Counted from the first letter of the stretch, positions 24,485-36,204 are shown. The stretch: DNA of 64,000 bases from Heterobilharzia americana (GCA_944470555.2 OX104130.1:75335160-75399159), one strand, 5' to 3'. Notes: a model not told the origin generated them from the letters alone. Numbers and translations are program-made.

Positions 24485-24578
24485 GCTCTTGGTGACTAGC
24501 AGAGGAATTGCATTTCGTCCTATTTGGGACTTGTCAGCTAGACGTGCCTACACCCCAGTGAGTGTTGTTCCCATCGAA
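24485..24578 (-). repeat. 5'-truncated Sm-alpha SINE, dead hammerhead
   Basis: The minus strand reads ccactggggtgtagg...ctagctgacaagtcccaaataggacgaaatg. Stem II (gtcc/ggac) and GAAA are perfect, but the core box is CTGACAA (24531-24537), with A at the catalytic G8 position. The short stem III and cleavage triplet are also altered. It abuts a second SINE head to head. Confidence 0.75.
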
Positions 24579-24755
24579 GCACAAGAGGTGGTTATCATCC
24601 CCTAGAAGTTTAGTGGACAACACTTTGGCGTTTGAAGAGAAGGGTACTGGGTTCGAGCCTCAGTGGGGGGAACATCCACTGGGGTGCAGGTAAATCCAGC
24701 TGACGAGTCCCAAATAAGACGGAACGTGCGTCCTGGATTCCTCTGCTATTCGCTA
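24579..24755 (+). repeat. Sm-alpha SINE with hammerhead, one core change
   Basis: It has a pol III-type 5' part (agcacaagaggtgg..., A-box region poor), a clear B box ggttcgagcct near 24652, then the ribozyme. Stem I pairs atccag (24694-24699) with ctggat (24733-24738) perfectly. The core CTGACGA is at 24700-24706, and the cleavage triplet GTC ends at 24732. The conserved GAAA is GGAA (24721-24724), and stem II has one C-A mismatch, so strong activity is unlikely. Confidence 0.82.
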
Positions 24756-26687
24756 AATGCAATGTGACACCATGAATATCTGAGAGTATCGAGGCATCCG
24801 TATAGGAGCCCATCCGCCAACAGAGATCAAGTAATTTGGCTTTGTATGGCAATGGAAAATTACAAGTATCATTACAATAACTCGCCCGTTGTAAAGTATT
24901 CCTCCCAAAAAATGATTACTGCATATGAATATTGTTAGTGATAACGATATTAAAGGCACTAATGTGAAACAAGTAACTGGTGTTACATTAGCGTCTGCTG
25001 TGGACTTGCGGATGGATATAAAATCGAGCGTAATTACGGTGTTAGTAGTTCAGTCAGTCAGTACAAAAATCTGCAATTTGATTTGACGATCCAAGGAATA
25101 GTACTGTGTTGTAATTTCCAGCATATATATATATCCATTTCCATCCAGCTTAACATTTTCCCTATGTTTCGTTCTAAGCTTGAGTAACGATAGTTTGAAA
25201 ACATTTTAAAAAGGTGCGAGAGTACACAATATATTTACAAGACATATTTAAAAGATTAAAACAAACAGAAAAGGAAGAATTCAATGAGATATATTCAGTA
25301 GAAAATAATTGGTAGCCCAAGGTCTTAGCAAGCCACCAACATGCAGACGTCTTCAATTCCTTCAAGATAATAAACAAACTAACAAGTTCAATTCTCTTAA
25401 ACTTTGCTTAGGTCATTGACATCAAACACCTGAAATCTTATTAACGTGTTCAAAAAGAAACTACAGCCTATCTCCATTTCTCTTGATAACCTTTCTTGAC
25501 TATTATATAAGTAAGTTCTTTCAAGAAATTCGTAACAACTATGGCCTAAATACTTATAATCGTTCTTGACAATTATTCGATTGCATCCTTTATCAAATGT
25601 GTGTGTGTGTGTGTTTATCCCTCCCACCCAACTGAACTAACATTTCAGTATTTGGTCTGTTTTGTTTGGTAACTTATTTACCATATTGACTAGTTATATA
25701 ATCCTAAGATGTTAAGTCATTAATTATTTTGATTGTTACTCCACTTGGTGTTTCTACAAATACAAAATATTGAACTAGATTTTGATAGCTAGTTTGGTAG
25801 TTTCCTTTCCTTTTCGAGTTAGATTTTTATCTATTTCCTAAAGGAAGCGATTGTGAATTAGTGGTAAATGAAAAGATGATTCCTGATGATGGAAGTTCAA
25901 CTGATAGAAGTTTGAGTAAATGCATCATTAGGGCGAGAAAGTGACAGTACAACCAATAAATTATACTGAAGAGTACTGACAAAAATGAAACCGATGTTAA
26001 TGGATTACTGCTGATTGATTCTGAATATATAACACCAATTTCAGTGCACCACAGTGTCAAGTTACTTAGTTCGGTGGTTGAATTGCGAACTCGATCGCAG
26101 GACTTCAACCAGTGCTGAGGAAATAATGACTGAATGATTGCGTCGACTGTTCACTAATAACGCATTCATGCACATAATCCGGTCACACAAGGAGTCATTC
26201 CTAGACTGAATAGCCTAGTCGTATAGTCTCTAACTCGCTGTAGTAATGACTGCTACAGATTCGAACTTCCAACAAGAAGCAAAGTTCGTTGCATTTGCAA
26301 ATAGATCTCGATGTCAACGAGCACGTAACTTGTGATGAACAAGGCTTCCTGCTGATTGTATTGAAACATCTACCAACCAAAAGAAATTTACAAATCCTAA
26401 TCTCTGGAAAATATGAAAAATAGTCCTAGAAATGTTGGTAAGCTTTAACATGAGAGTACACTAGTTGTGTACAACTACTAGGCAATCTAGTTTTTTTCTC
26501 TAGATGATTCGGTAGTGTTGTCAGTTGACCTGGTTACATTAAAGTAGCAAAAGTATCACTAAGACATTCATAACTTTTTATTCTTTTTACTAGTATACAT
26601 TTCTACTTATTTATCATGCTTCACCTTGAGTGATTATTATTCCAGAAAGAAATGGTTTTACAGCCAGGTATGTTGAGAGCATACAGC
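24756..26687. other. No recognisable gene; short repeats only
   Basis: The first about 80 bp (to 24840, gaggcatccgtataggagcccat) resemble sequence near other SINE copies (11318-11345 and 56345-56385 in reverse) and may be an outer part of the same repeat unit. A (TG)n tract lies at 25599-25614. Weak B-box-like strings at 26085 and 26265 may be old SINE traces. Minus-strand frames at 25174-26108 have no recognisable domain. Confidence 0.45.
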
Positions 26688-26893
26688 ATACGCGCCAGGC
26701 CCTCGAGTGGAATCCAAAGGGGAAATGACTAGTTAGGCGTCTGAGGGTGACATGGAGGAGATCATGTGAAGAAGACATGAAAACTTTTGGGCAGTCATGG
26801 AGCCAGATTCAATGGACTGCAGAGAAGACAGTGAAATGGTGACGTGCTATTGAAGCTCTATGTTCCACTAGGAACCCAAGTGACAAATAATAA
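26688..26893 (+). mobile_element. RTE copy L, short 3' fragment
   Basis: About 205 bp from acgcgccaggccctcgagtgg to the family end ctaggaacccaagtgacaaataataat. It covers only the C-terminal 60 or so codons and tail, with a degraded frame. A typical severely 5'-truncated insertion. Confidence 0.85.
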
Positions 26894-28373
26894 TGGTATA
26901 ATACATTTGTGAAAGCTATTTTTTAAAACTATTTTAACTGGTTATTTAAATAATAATAATAATACATAGCTTTTCAGTATTGTTTGTTCGGCGTTAATTG
27001 TAAACTATTTGAAATACGAACCAAAAAATCAAATGAGTAAGTCAACAAAACAAAACTGCTGAATAAAGCAAGGAAATTAAATTCAATTTTCAATAACAGA
27101 TAATATATTTAACCCACTCTGAATTTTATCCAATAATAAACAAAATTAGAACAGAGCGGTATTATTAATAGTAAAACGGAATCTACCGAAGTTCAATTTT
27201 TACATGCATCCATTTGCCTATTTGATTCAAGTTCATTAGTATTCGAGATTAAATGTAAATATTCTTCTTCTCAAAATTCTTTATCTTCTAGAAACTTTTT
27301 TCTTGAAAAGAGGGATAAATGACCTTGATAATCATGAGAATGCGTTTTTGATGCAATTGTGATAGAAAATTCTCCAGCATTGATATGTATTACAAGTATT
27401 AGGTATTAGATGATTTAAAATCCTCATCAGGAAAAACTTACTCGGTTCGGTATGGTACACAAAATAATTATTCAATTTTCAAATCCCTTCAAAACTTATT
27501 TAATATTTGTCAAAATATTTTACCTTAGTTGGCTTCATCCATGGTTCTAATTTTAGATCACTATATGTATCTTCCACCGTATTACATCATAGTACATGCA
27601 ATAAAGTACGTGGCGTATTAAGCCGAGAAGTCCAGTTGTAAATTTATGAAGTCATTATATCTAGCTTCCCATAATTTATACTAGGAAAGTAATATTTTCA
27701 GTTTGATTGAAACAGATATTACACTAGGGAATCGAACTAGTGACAGTTATTGTTGTTGTGAGGAGTATTAAGTGTAGTAACCAATTATACAAAGTGTAGG
27801 CAACATTTATTAATGTGTAACAAGTATAAATAAAGTGGTATCCACTTGATGAAATGTCTACTCTGTTCCCACCCATTCGCTAGATTCATGTCATTCTTCA
27901 TACTAATCACTCATATCATGCAATTCAAATGGTAAGATCCAGATATGGGAACTTAAAAAGTCATCTATGGACTTCCAGTTTATCGAGTGACAAGAGATGC
28001 AATACTTCCAGAGGTACCTTGATCTCATGTCTTATAGAATTTCAACCATCATTTAACAGTGCGGTCAGTAAGCTAAGAGACTGGACTTCATGGTACACTT
28101 TCATTGCTTTTACGTATTCGAGGTAGTGTATTGAGAGCTCTGAACCTAGTTTTCATCTTTCTTGGCGCTTGTTAGCTTCAGAATTTTTTGCTTCTCGGTA
28201 TTTTGTGTTGTGTGATTACTAAGCATTGTGTTGGTAGACACTTACAGCTTTTATAATTCGCAGTAGTCATTATTATGTTACTAAATTGTATTTTATGTTT
28301 TTCAGTACTGTAGGAGATGTCGAATGAAGCCTACAATAACTAAGCTATGACTCTGAAACGAGAATTTGGGTTC
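26894..28373. other. No recognisable gene
   Basis: AT-rich sequence. The frame 27929-28126 (65 residues) has no domain. No element boundaries or duplications were seen. Confidence 0.45.
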
Positions 28374-28410
<37 letters not shown>

Positions 28411-28715
28411 TATCAACATAGGACCAGGCATTACTGCGTAACGGTCTGAGTTGCCACACCTCATATAAGCACATCAAGTAAAAAGATAGTGAGGCGAAGG
28501 ATGAAGATAAGTGAATGCAGCCAAAAGAAATATAAAGTACGAGAAGAAGGGAAAGAGGAGTGACAAAATGGTGAGATTCGGTATAGCGTTGTTAAGATGA
28601 GGATAATGTGTGTATGCATCTGCGCCACTGACATCGGTTCTGAGCCATATCACCTAGGGTCTCCAACCACTGGTTCCTCTTGTCCCGTGGACCCCAACCA
28701 CCTAGTCTGCAATTT
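28374..28715 (-). mobile_element. 3' end of a second RTE family (SR2-like) with (GAT)n tail
   Basis: The minus strand reads GWGPRDKRNQWLETLGDMAQNRCQWRRCIH in fragments near 28610-28715, which is the C-terminus of SR2-like RTE proteins. A 3'UTR of about 190 bp and a trinucleotide tail (ATC on plus, GAT on minus, 28374-28412) follow. It differs from the main family here in both protein end and tail. It is 5'-truncated, and the same family recurs at 54720-55830. SR2-like is my recollection of the family pattern, not a search result. Confidence 0.75.
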
Positions 28716-29224
28716 GAGTTCTCAAGAATGGTAAATTTAATTTACCAATGAATACCGACAAATGTGTACTTAAATTTGAGATTTTTCTCTTCATATTTTC
28801 ATTCGTAAATTGTCCGTTCAAGTACCTCAGAAATTTACTGTGTCAGTAAATGCTGATGAAGTCACTCAGACTAGTGATGAAACATCCAGGAAGAAATCTG
28901 TAACCTCAGAAAAGACCAAGCAATTACCATCCTCATCCTGAATCACAAATCTTTCTTTCAGACCAAAAATAATTGATTTAAAACAGCACCTTTAACCAGT
29001 ATAATCTTTCCGAAAACAGTTGCTGAAATTATATGCTACCGTACATAATGAAGTTGAAAATAATTGACTTGAATATTCTTCTATAAAGCAACCAAACTCA
29101 CATCCGAACTCTGCACCTCCTACTTATACATAAAACACCAGATAGTGTCGTAAACTCCTAAAAGTATGTGTGTCTTATAGACACCATAACGGGATTTCCA
29201 AAGTTATCCAGCTAATCACCGTAC
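28716..29224. other. No recognisable feature
   Basis: AT-rich with no coding potential seen. Confidence 0.4.
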
Positions 29225-29395
29225 AAGAGGGTTCCTCATGCCCCAGTGGTCTAGTACATAATACTATAGATTTTAGGGCGATAGATACTCGGTTCGACTC
29301 CCAGTGGGAAGAACACCACTCACTGGGTACATCCAGCTGACAAGTCACAAAAAGGACGAAACGCAAGTCTTAGAATCCTTTTGTATCTGTTAAGT
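29225..29395 (+). repeat. Sm-alpha SINE, well-kept body, dead hammerhead
   Basis: The body is clear: A-box region cccagtggtctagtac, B box ggttcgactcc (29291-29301), then ccactcactgggtacatccag. The ribozyme box is CTGACAA (29337-29343), the same G8-to-A change as at 24531. GAAA (29358-29361) and GTC (29367-29369) are kept. Stem I on the 3' side (ttagaatcc) no longer pairs well. Confidence 0.82.
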
Positions 29396-29989
29396 TGCAT
29401 ATGATGATCAGTGTATAATAACTGAATATACGATATAGGTGCTTAGTTAAATAACACTATATTCTAGTGTATTTTATTTTTTTGGTAGATGTTTGGAGTT
29501 TGTAAGTTATATGCCTATCGGTACTCATCAAAAGATGTATTTCTCTGACATTTGAATATGCATTATCAAGAGAATTTAACTGCAGCGTTGTACCAGTTAT
29601 CAGTATGACAACATTCTGCATATACGCTGTTGATATATTTCAAGCTACACTTAGAAATTGACAGGTATATCAGGTACCAACAGAAGAGTAATTCTGATTC
29701 ATGATCTACTCCTTTAACAGCTCATTAGCCTTAAGAAAGACAGAGTTTTGGAGCCAAAATCCCTACCTTCTAACTAAATAACAGAACATGAGTATTCTTA
29801 AGGCTGCGGATATACTTTGCTTTATGTAATTCTGAACGCTTTATAATATAAGAACAACGCATTTTGATTGCTGAAGTCAATAAAAACACATTTCAATTTG
29901 AAAGTTTGTGGAGATTAACTGTCTTCAAGTTGAAATTCATCAAGGAAGAACATTAGTTAAGAGAACATTAAAAGTCTGATAGCATTGGA
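29396..29989. other. No recognisable feature
   Basis: AT-rich; nothing assignable. Confidence 0.4.
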
Positions 29990-30135
29990 CACTCATAGTA
30001 TGGAACTGATAGGTAAACGCACAATCGACTTCGCCAGGGATCGATCCCAGGACACCCAGGTCTCACGGCACGTAAGTTACCATCGAGTCAATGGGTCAGA
30101 GTTCAATGGTCTTCAGTTAACTAATTCTGTCAGTT
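29990..30135 (-). repeat. Decayed hammerhead SINE (second type)
   Basis: The minus strand resembles the copy at 32337-32455: cccattgactcgatggtaact (A-box region), gggatcgatccctgg, then a reduced gttccatactatgagtgtccaatgctatcag where the ribozyme should be. CTGAGGA and GAAAC are gone. Confidence 0.55.
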
Positions 30136-31808
30136 CTCTAAACAGCGTCTGCATCATCCAGTGGTATCACTGAGATGTTGTCCTCACATGCGATATGGAT
30201 TTTTCCACCACTTATAACCTCACATCTCGAAACGTGTCACTATTGAGCACTGGGCAATAATTCACTTTGAGGGTTTGTGGAGGATTTATTAATTACAAGT
30301 TGGCATTCATCAGAGACTGACGACATATTTTATAAATACTGGTGGTTAATAATTATAGAGCTGGTAACAATGAACAAGATACTAGTGACGAAAAAAATGC
30401 CTTCGTTTAAATTTATCACATAAATTAAAAGTATTGAAATTTGAAGAAAACATTGCGCGTAAATTTAATTTGAGTTTAGTATGAATATATTTATTTATAA
30501 ATTAGTTATATTACACAAGCATTATACCGGAATATTGCATCCCTATATACATGAATATTTTGTCCATATACAAGGGCATAAAATACCGATTTTACTGCCT
30601 TTTTGTTTAGTACATGTGTGTATATGCAGAAGACGGTTTATACTTCTAGTCAGTAAACTTAGCCAATATAGAAGTTGACGTAGATAAAAAGGTCATATAA
30701 TTCCGCCTACGTCTTTTATTTAATAAAATGAACAAACGTCCACACACGTTCAGTTTGCCTACGCAATAAAGCTTGTACATTTTGAAACGTGTAAGACAAT
30801 GCTGTTTTTCAGTTGTTTTTCGTCTAACTACATGAAATTAGTAGTTACTCACTTGTTTCTTATGGATAATTATGACAAGAATGGCTAAAACCCTATATGA
30901 ATTTAGATTAGTTAAGATAAGAGAATAATGTTTTCTTTTCAGAATTATTTTTAAAGGAATAATGTAATTAGATTTTATAAATAAATAAGCAAATAATGTG
31001 ATTTCATCTAAATGTTAGTTGCTTAATTGTTCATTTGTTGATCACTACAAATCTACCTAACCAATGATTATCTCATACAGTCACTCTAATGAACACAGGA
31101 GTTGAGTAAAGCTCTTGGTGATTGAAGTGAAATGAATAAGACTTCTAGCAACTGAATCTTGTAGTACAGTTCATAGATTACCGGGTCGATAACTCAGAGG
31201 TTGATGGTTCGAATCCTTCTGTTATTCAGATTTTCATTTCACTTTCAGGCATCATTTAGTATCTGTTTACTGAGAAATTATTTACAATGGTTGATCAATC
31301 CATAAGTCAAAAATAGACTGTTCTAAGACAATGAACAATTTACAAGTCTTAGTCTAGGTAAATGAGCCATATTAACATAATTGAAAAGACTGTTGAATTT
31401 TGCTTATTCTAATTCTTATCGACAATGGACAAGTGAGCAGAATATAAAAGTTGTTAAATTCTACCCATTAAGTAGCATAATCGAATAATCAATTTCATTA
31501 TTCCAATCAAAAGTTTTTATCCATTTTCTAGAGTTTGCCATTATGTCAACCGGAAAAACTGAGTAAATCAGTTAGCCTTTATAAGGATGGAATCTGACAC
31601 ATACAAGAAGAATCATGAAGAGATAATTACATCAACAATTTGCTGAAATAATAACAATAGCATTCCTATGTACGGTAACCTGATTAGTGTATGACGCCCA
31701 AAGTTGGATGAAAATCTCAATAATTACTACACTGAACCTTCCCATGAACAGATAATCAGTTAACTAATCTGCTGAATGAACCACGCCATCGGTATCGAAT
31801 AATCCTCG
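30136..31808. other. No recognisable gene
   Basis: AT-rich. A B-box-like ggttcgaatcc at about 31206-31216, after a ctcagaggttgat string, may be the trace of a tRNA-derived SINE, but no cloverleaf or ribozyme can be drawn. Confidence 0.45.
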
Positions 31809-32021
31809 ATGTATGTCTACAAATTTACTTGCTCCTGTGAAGCTAGCTATATTGGCGTCACAAAGCTCACGCTTTCCAAACCTATCTCGGAGCACTATCC
31901 TGCATGGTTGTCGAGGGGAGAATGTAAATCAATTAACAGTTCAATTCTTGAACATTTAGTCAACTCTGGACATGAAGCTAGACCAGAATCCTCCTTCAAT
32001 GTCATTTATCGTGTCAGATAG
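31809..32021 (+). pseudogene. Penelope-like element GIY-YIG domain remnant
   Basis: A 70-residue open frame reads YKFTCSCEASYIGVTKLTLS followed by SEHYPAWLSRGE and SSILEHLVNSGH...VIYRVR. This is the GIY-YIG endonuclease module at the C-terminus of Penelope-like reverse transcriptases: a CxC-type strand, the ASYIG segment and a conserved Glu-His. No RT is left upstream and the frame stops after VIYRVR. The fragment at 33401-33616 shares the SSILEHL...IYxxRS block and continues it to the usual C-terminus. Confidence 0.8.
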
Positions 32022-32336
32022 AATTGTTCAAAAGGAGTACGTCTTTTACAGTTGTGCAATTATTAAAACAACAGTGATGATAGATTTCTCATTTCTATTA
32101 GTAGATATTTAACTTGTATGAATGATTTTACTGAAGATATATAATATTCTTCGAGGAATGATATTAGTTGGAGTAAGTATTTCTTCTTAGTTTAAGATTC
32201 TTCAACAGTCAGCATACTTATAACCATGTGATTATGAGTAATAAATCCTTATCTAAACTTTGAGGGAGTTGTGGAGATTTGAAAATATTTCAAGTTGTTA
32301 TTCATTGAAGACTGACATCAGTTGGAGGAACAAAGG

Positions 32337-32455
32337 AAACCTGGGAGCACTGGACAGCCGTTTCGTCCTAGTATGGGACTCCTCAGCAGTGCGCACCCAT
32401 GACCCCACCAGCAGGGATCGCAGCCAGCGCGTTACCATTGAACCACTGGGTCTAA
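32337..32455 (-). ncRNA. Hammerhead-ribozyme SINE with apparently intact core
   Basis: The best ribozyme in the window, on the minus strand. Core CTGAGGA is at 32380-32386, the stem II hairpin gtcc-catacta-ggac is perfect (32365-32379), GAAA is at 32361-32364, stem III is ac-ggct-gt, and the cleavage triplet GTC ends at 32353. Stem I pairs gcactg (32387-32392) with cagtgc (32347-32352) perfectly. Upstream lie a B-box-like ggctgcgatccc (32414-32425) and an A-box-like ttcaatggtaacgcg, so a pol III transcript would carry the ribozyme at its 3' part. The RNA should cleave itself between 32353 and 32352. It belongs to a sequence type with catacta in loop II, unlike the caaata loop of the Sm-alpha copies. 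Confidence 0.85.
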
Positions 32456-33065
32456 ACATCGCCTACTAAGTAATGCTGTACTATCATGTGTTATAATAAA
32501 TCAACAATTTAATATGGAATGTAAAACTTTACATTGATTGGCTTCTTATTTATTTTTTAGACAATTTAAGCTGTTAAATATCAACAATTATTGTTTAGAA
32601 TTAATTTGTTTTTTTTTTCTTTGTATGCATAAAATAAACTTTTTTTTTCTTTATATTTTTATAAATTATAATATGGTGTGATCATCTTATTCATTTGTAA
32701 AATATACGCTAATCACAATAAGAATAATAATAATGTTTGTGAGCATTAGTACTTCTCTTGTGTTTTACAAAGGAACTTGGACGAAGGATTGTTACTTTAA
32801 AGTTTGCTAGAATTTCATCTGATGTTCAATTTACTTAATAATTTATTGGCATAGAAAGGCGTAGGCATGTACAAAACTATTTATATCATTTGTATATTTG
32901 AAAGATGAGAATAATACGACAATATCAAAAGTATATTCTCTACATGTATGAGTTTTACTTGAATACATGGTAATTATGACAATTTTTCAGTAGTGTAAAC
33001 TGTTTACTAACGTACAACAATTATAATATTTCAAGCTATTTAATTATTAAAGCCAGTGAATACAA
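32456..33065. other. No recognisable gene
   Basis: AT-rich with T-runs near 32610-32650. 33054-33065 (agtgaatacaaa) may be the left TSD of the following RTE. Confidence 0.4.
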
Positions 33066-33400
33066 ATACAGTGAGAAGATGGGCATACGATGGTTCGATG
33101 GGTGAAAAGACCCTAAAAGAACATTTGAATTTCACCAATGATGATGGTTTATGTCTTATATCACACAAACTCCGAGATCTACAGACGAAAACCAACAATT
33201 TAATAATTCCCATTGTAACATCAAGAACAAGATATTCAGAGAAGAGACTCTTTTCAACGAATTTATTTCTAAGCTGTACAGTCGCAGATATATGACGTTT
33301 GAAAAGTTATATCCCATGAGGAAAACTAAACACTATATGATGATGACAATAATAATAGAGCGGATGATGAGATAGGTTTTATAAAGTTGAGCGAAATTCT

Positions 33401-33616
33401 GTTAGAAGTTCAATTCTAGAACATTTGATTGACTTCCATCACACAACAAATCTAGACAATGACTCTAAAATTATTTATCAAATTCGCTCAAACCTCCTAC
33501 GTTCTCTTCTTTTTCAACTCCTTAAAACAGCGGAGGCTTTAGCTATTCATGAACTAAGACCTGATCTGTGTGTACAAAAGAAGTATATGCAGTCACTGTC
33601 TTTATCATGGCCATAA
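33401..33616 (+). pseudogene. PLE C-terminus (end of GIY-YIG module)
   Basis: It reads SSILEHLIDFHH...DSKIIYQIRSNLLRS, then LLKTAEALAIHELRPDLCVQK, then SLSLSWP before the stop. This matches the conserved end of PLE GIY-YIG domains (TAEAL.I...P.LCVQK, with Glu as catalytic residue). The RT and the YIG strand are missing because of 5' truncation. Confidence 0.82.
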
Positions 33617-34016
33617 CATTTTCCCACCCCATTAGCTCCCCCTTCCACTTTGTTAGTTTAATCTTTATATCCTTCCTTTATCACTATTATTGTTATTATA
33701 ATCACCTTCACTTTAATTAATTTCCGGTGTTATTTCACTTAATTGTCTTAATCCTTTTAGAAAACACTGACTTCATCCTGTCCAACTTGTCTAATGCCAC
33801 TACATAATACTTAGTTGATTTACCATTTTCAACAATTTTTTCACCCCTTTTGAGTTATATACTTTCTATGAACCATTCGATATATTACATAATCTATTTG
33901 TTATCATTCTCACTTCAGTTATTATAATCAAAAATGCCTATGTCATCATCCACTCTATTATTATCGTCATCATCATATAGTGTTTAGTTTTCCTCATGGG
34001 ATATAACTTTTCAAAT

Positions 34017-34020
<4 letters not shown>

Positions 34021-34060
<40 letters not shown>
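34021..34060. repeat. (TA)20 microsatellite in the PLE right arm
   Basis: A perfect 40-bp TA run interrupts the right inverted arm. The left arm has only tatatg at the same point (33290), so the run arose after the arms were formed. Confidence 0.9.
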
Positions 34061-34061
<1 letters not shown>

Positions 34062-34986
34062 GATTGTACAGCTTGAAAATAAATTCGTTGAAAAGAGTCT
34101 CTTCGCTGAATATCTTGTTCTTCAAAACCAATAAGTTGGCTGCAGATACGAGGCGAGACAGAGATGGAAGACTGGACTTCCTTCAGATGAACATAGAGAA
34201 AATAGAAGTGATGAAGATACTCAACCAACAGCAACAACAACAAGCACCAATCATCATCAGTGAGAGAAATCTGAAGGTAGTTGTCTCATTCACCTACCTA
34301 CCTAGACAGCATCGTTTCAACTGCAGGCGGCGGCACACATGAGGATGTAATAGCCAGAATCGGGAAAGCATGATAGGCTTTCAATAATCTGAAATCAACG
34401 TGGAGATTTATTCCACTTCACTCCACTGCGCTGCACTCAGCACAAAGCGTGAACAAGATCCAGATTGTCAAAATAATATCAGTCGAGTCAGTGCATTTCA
34501 AACAAACTACAAACATACATCATAGCAACAGCTTCCATCCAGACTCACTCGATACTGAAGATCAGATCAGATGGCCAGAATAATTAGAATAAGCAAGCAG
34601 GAACTCTGGCTGGCTGGCAGCGAACTAAACAAGAGCCCATCACCTAACAAATATGCACAAGAGAATGGAGATAGATTGGATTGTATTGTACTGAACATAC
34701 ACTGAAAAGACGGTTTTAGGACATTACGCGCCATGTCAGGCCAGGTCAAGGCAGGTCAGGCCGTGGAGTGGGACGGAAATGGGAAACAACGAGTTGGGCG
34801 TCTGGGCTGAGGGTGATATGGATGAGATGGTATGAGGAAGAACTGAAAGCTTGTGAGCAATGGTAGATCCAGGTTGAAAAGGAGACTGTAGAGAAGTGAG
34901 TAAAATGGTGATGTGCTACTGAAGCCCTATGTTCCACTGGGAATCCCAAGGACAAATAATACTACTAATAATGGAAGTGAATAAAG

Positions 34987-36204
34987 ACTAGTGAAGAAAT
35001 AGAGAATAGAAGGATAGATGTGACTTACTGAAAAAATTGGTGAAGTTAAAAATAGATACAAATGACCATGATCTAATTGTTTTCTATCCAAAAAAAACAC
35101 AACATATTAGCACATGATTATGCTTACTTATAAAACAAAATGTCATTTTATTACTTTTTTGACCAGATGAAAGAAACGTGTAATAGGCATTAAGAAATAA
35201 GACAGATGATAATTTAGAAAATTAGTGGTTGTTTTTTTTTCCAGCTTAAAATGAAGTAAACTTCGATTTGTTCTACACGTAAGAGAACAGCTGTCACAAA
35301 TTTAACACTTTAATCTTAAAGATTCAATTTAGTTATGACAGCATTATAAGGAATTGAGTTCAACGTATTAATACTAAACATGAGGTAGACATTAAATTTT
35401 TGACCAACAGGTAATATGTTGATTACATCCCAAAGGAGCTTAGAAAATGTATACTACTTATTTCAGATTAAATAAGCATTTATAATATAAATTATGAATA
35501 AATATGAATTTATTATTGTGTCAAAAGTGTTTAGATAAATGATGATTCCAGTTTAAGGTTTATGAGAATATCAGTGGCTAAGTGATGAATTTTAATCTGT
35601 GATTTGTGCTAAGATTAACTTTCTGAAATTTTAGTCATGAACCAAATCAGATAGAAGAAAAACTGATCAAAAGGTAGCAATGAAATATGATTATTCTATA
35701 TCATAAAGTTGGAAGATGTACGTAAATGGATTTCAACATACTGGGAACGTCAGAGAAACTTGACAACAATGGGTTCAGTCCTATAGGAAGTTATGAGTGA
35801 CCAATTGTGAGAAGCCTTAAATAGTTATCTGATACTACAAAGTTTTCAGTTATTCTCTGGCTGATGTTAATCCATGTGGAAAATTTGAATTAAGGTTATC
35901 CTGAATTAGCAGTTACTTTTTTTTATTCTATTATTCAGACATTTTGAATCCTTGTAGCCCATTAGATGATGATACCTCATGAAATATTACTTTAGATTCT
36001 GAAATGGTTTATAATGCAGGATATTTCAAAGAAATCATTTTATAAATAACAGTCCAAAACAGTAATTGGAAGATATTTCAAGTTTCATTGGTATTGTTTC
36101 TGATGGAATTAAATCAATATAAGATGTATGCCTAAGTCATGAAACCAAATTAGGAAAATATTATGACAAACTTCAGGGGATATTGAATAAAATGTAAAAT
36201 TATT
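34987..36204. other. No recognisable gene
   Basis: AT-rich DNA without domain-bearing frames or recognised repeats. Confidence 0.45.

Larger units (their letters stand above)
33199..34123 (+). mobile_element. Penelope-like element with inverted terminal arms, inserted in RTE
   Basis: A 925-bp insertion within an RTE copy. The RTE sequence is duplicated at both edges: aaaaccaacaa (33188-33198) and aaaaccaataa (34124-34134), 10 of 11 matching. The arms at 33222-33375 and 33945-34121 are inverted copies of each other; the right arm carries an extra (TA)n run. Between them lie the PLE C-terminal coding remnant (33401-33616) and an AT-rich 3'UTR. Inverted terminal repeats around a 5'-truncated body are a known arrangement for Penelope elements. 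Confidence 0.82.
33066..34974 (+). mobile_element. RTE copy M/N, split by a PLE insertion
   Basis: The left part (33066-33198) codes for the motif C region (LNFTNDDGLCLISHKLRDLQTKTN). The right part (34124-34974) resumes at the same codon position (KTNKLAADTRRDRDGRLDF) and continues to the family 3' end and tail. The outer flanks agtgaatacaaa (33054-33065) and agtgaataaaga (34975-34986) match at 10 of 12 positions. The copy is 5'-truncated before motif C, and its C-terminal half is frame-broken. Confidence 0.85.

Noticed and set aside
28374..28412. (ATC)n run as a plain microsatellite
   Set aside because: It is the GAT tail of an SR2-like element on the minus strand, because the element's C-terminal codons and 3'UTR follow directly.
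31190..31240. Possible tRNA gene around the B-box ggttcgaatcc
   Set aside because: No acceptor or anticodon stem can be paired. It is more likely a trace of a pol III SINE.
28374..34060. CRISPR-like or satellite array
   Set aside because: Only simple di- and trinucleotide runs; there are no spaced direct repeats with unique spacers.
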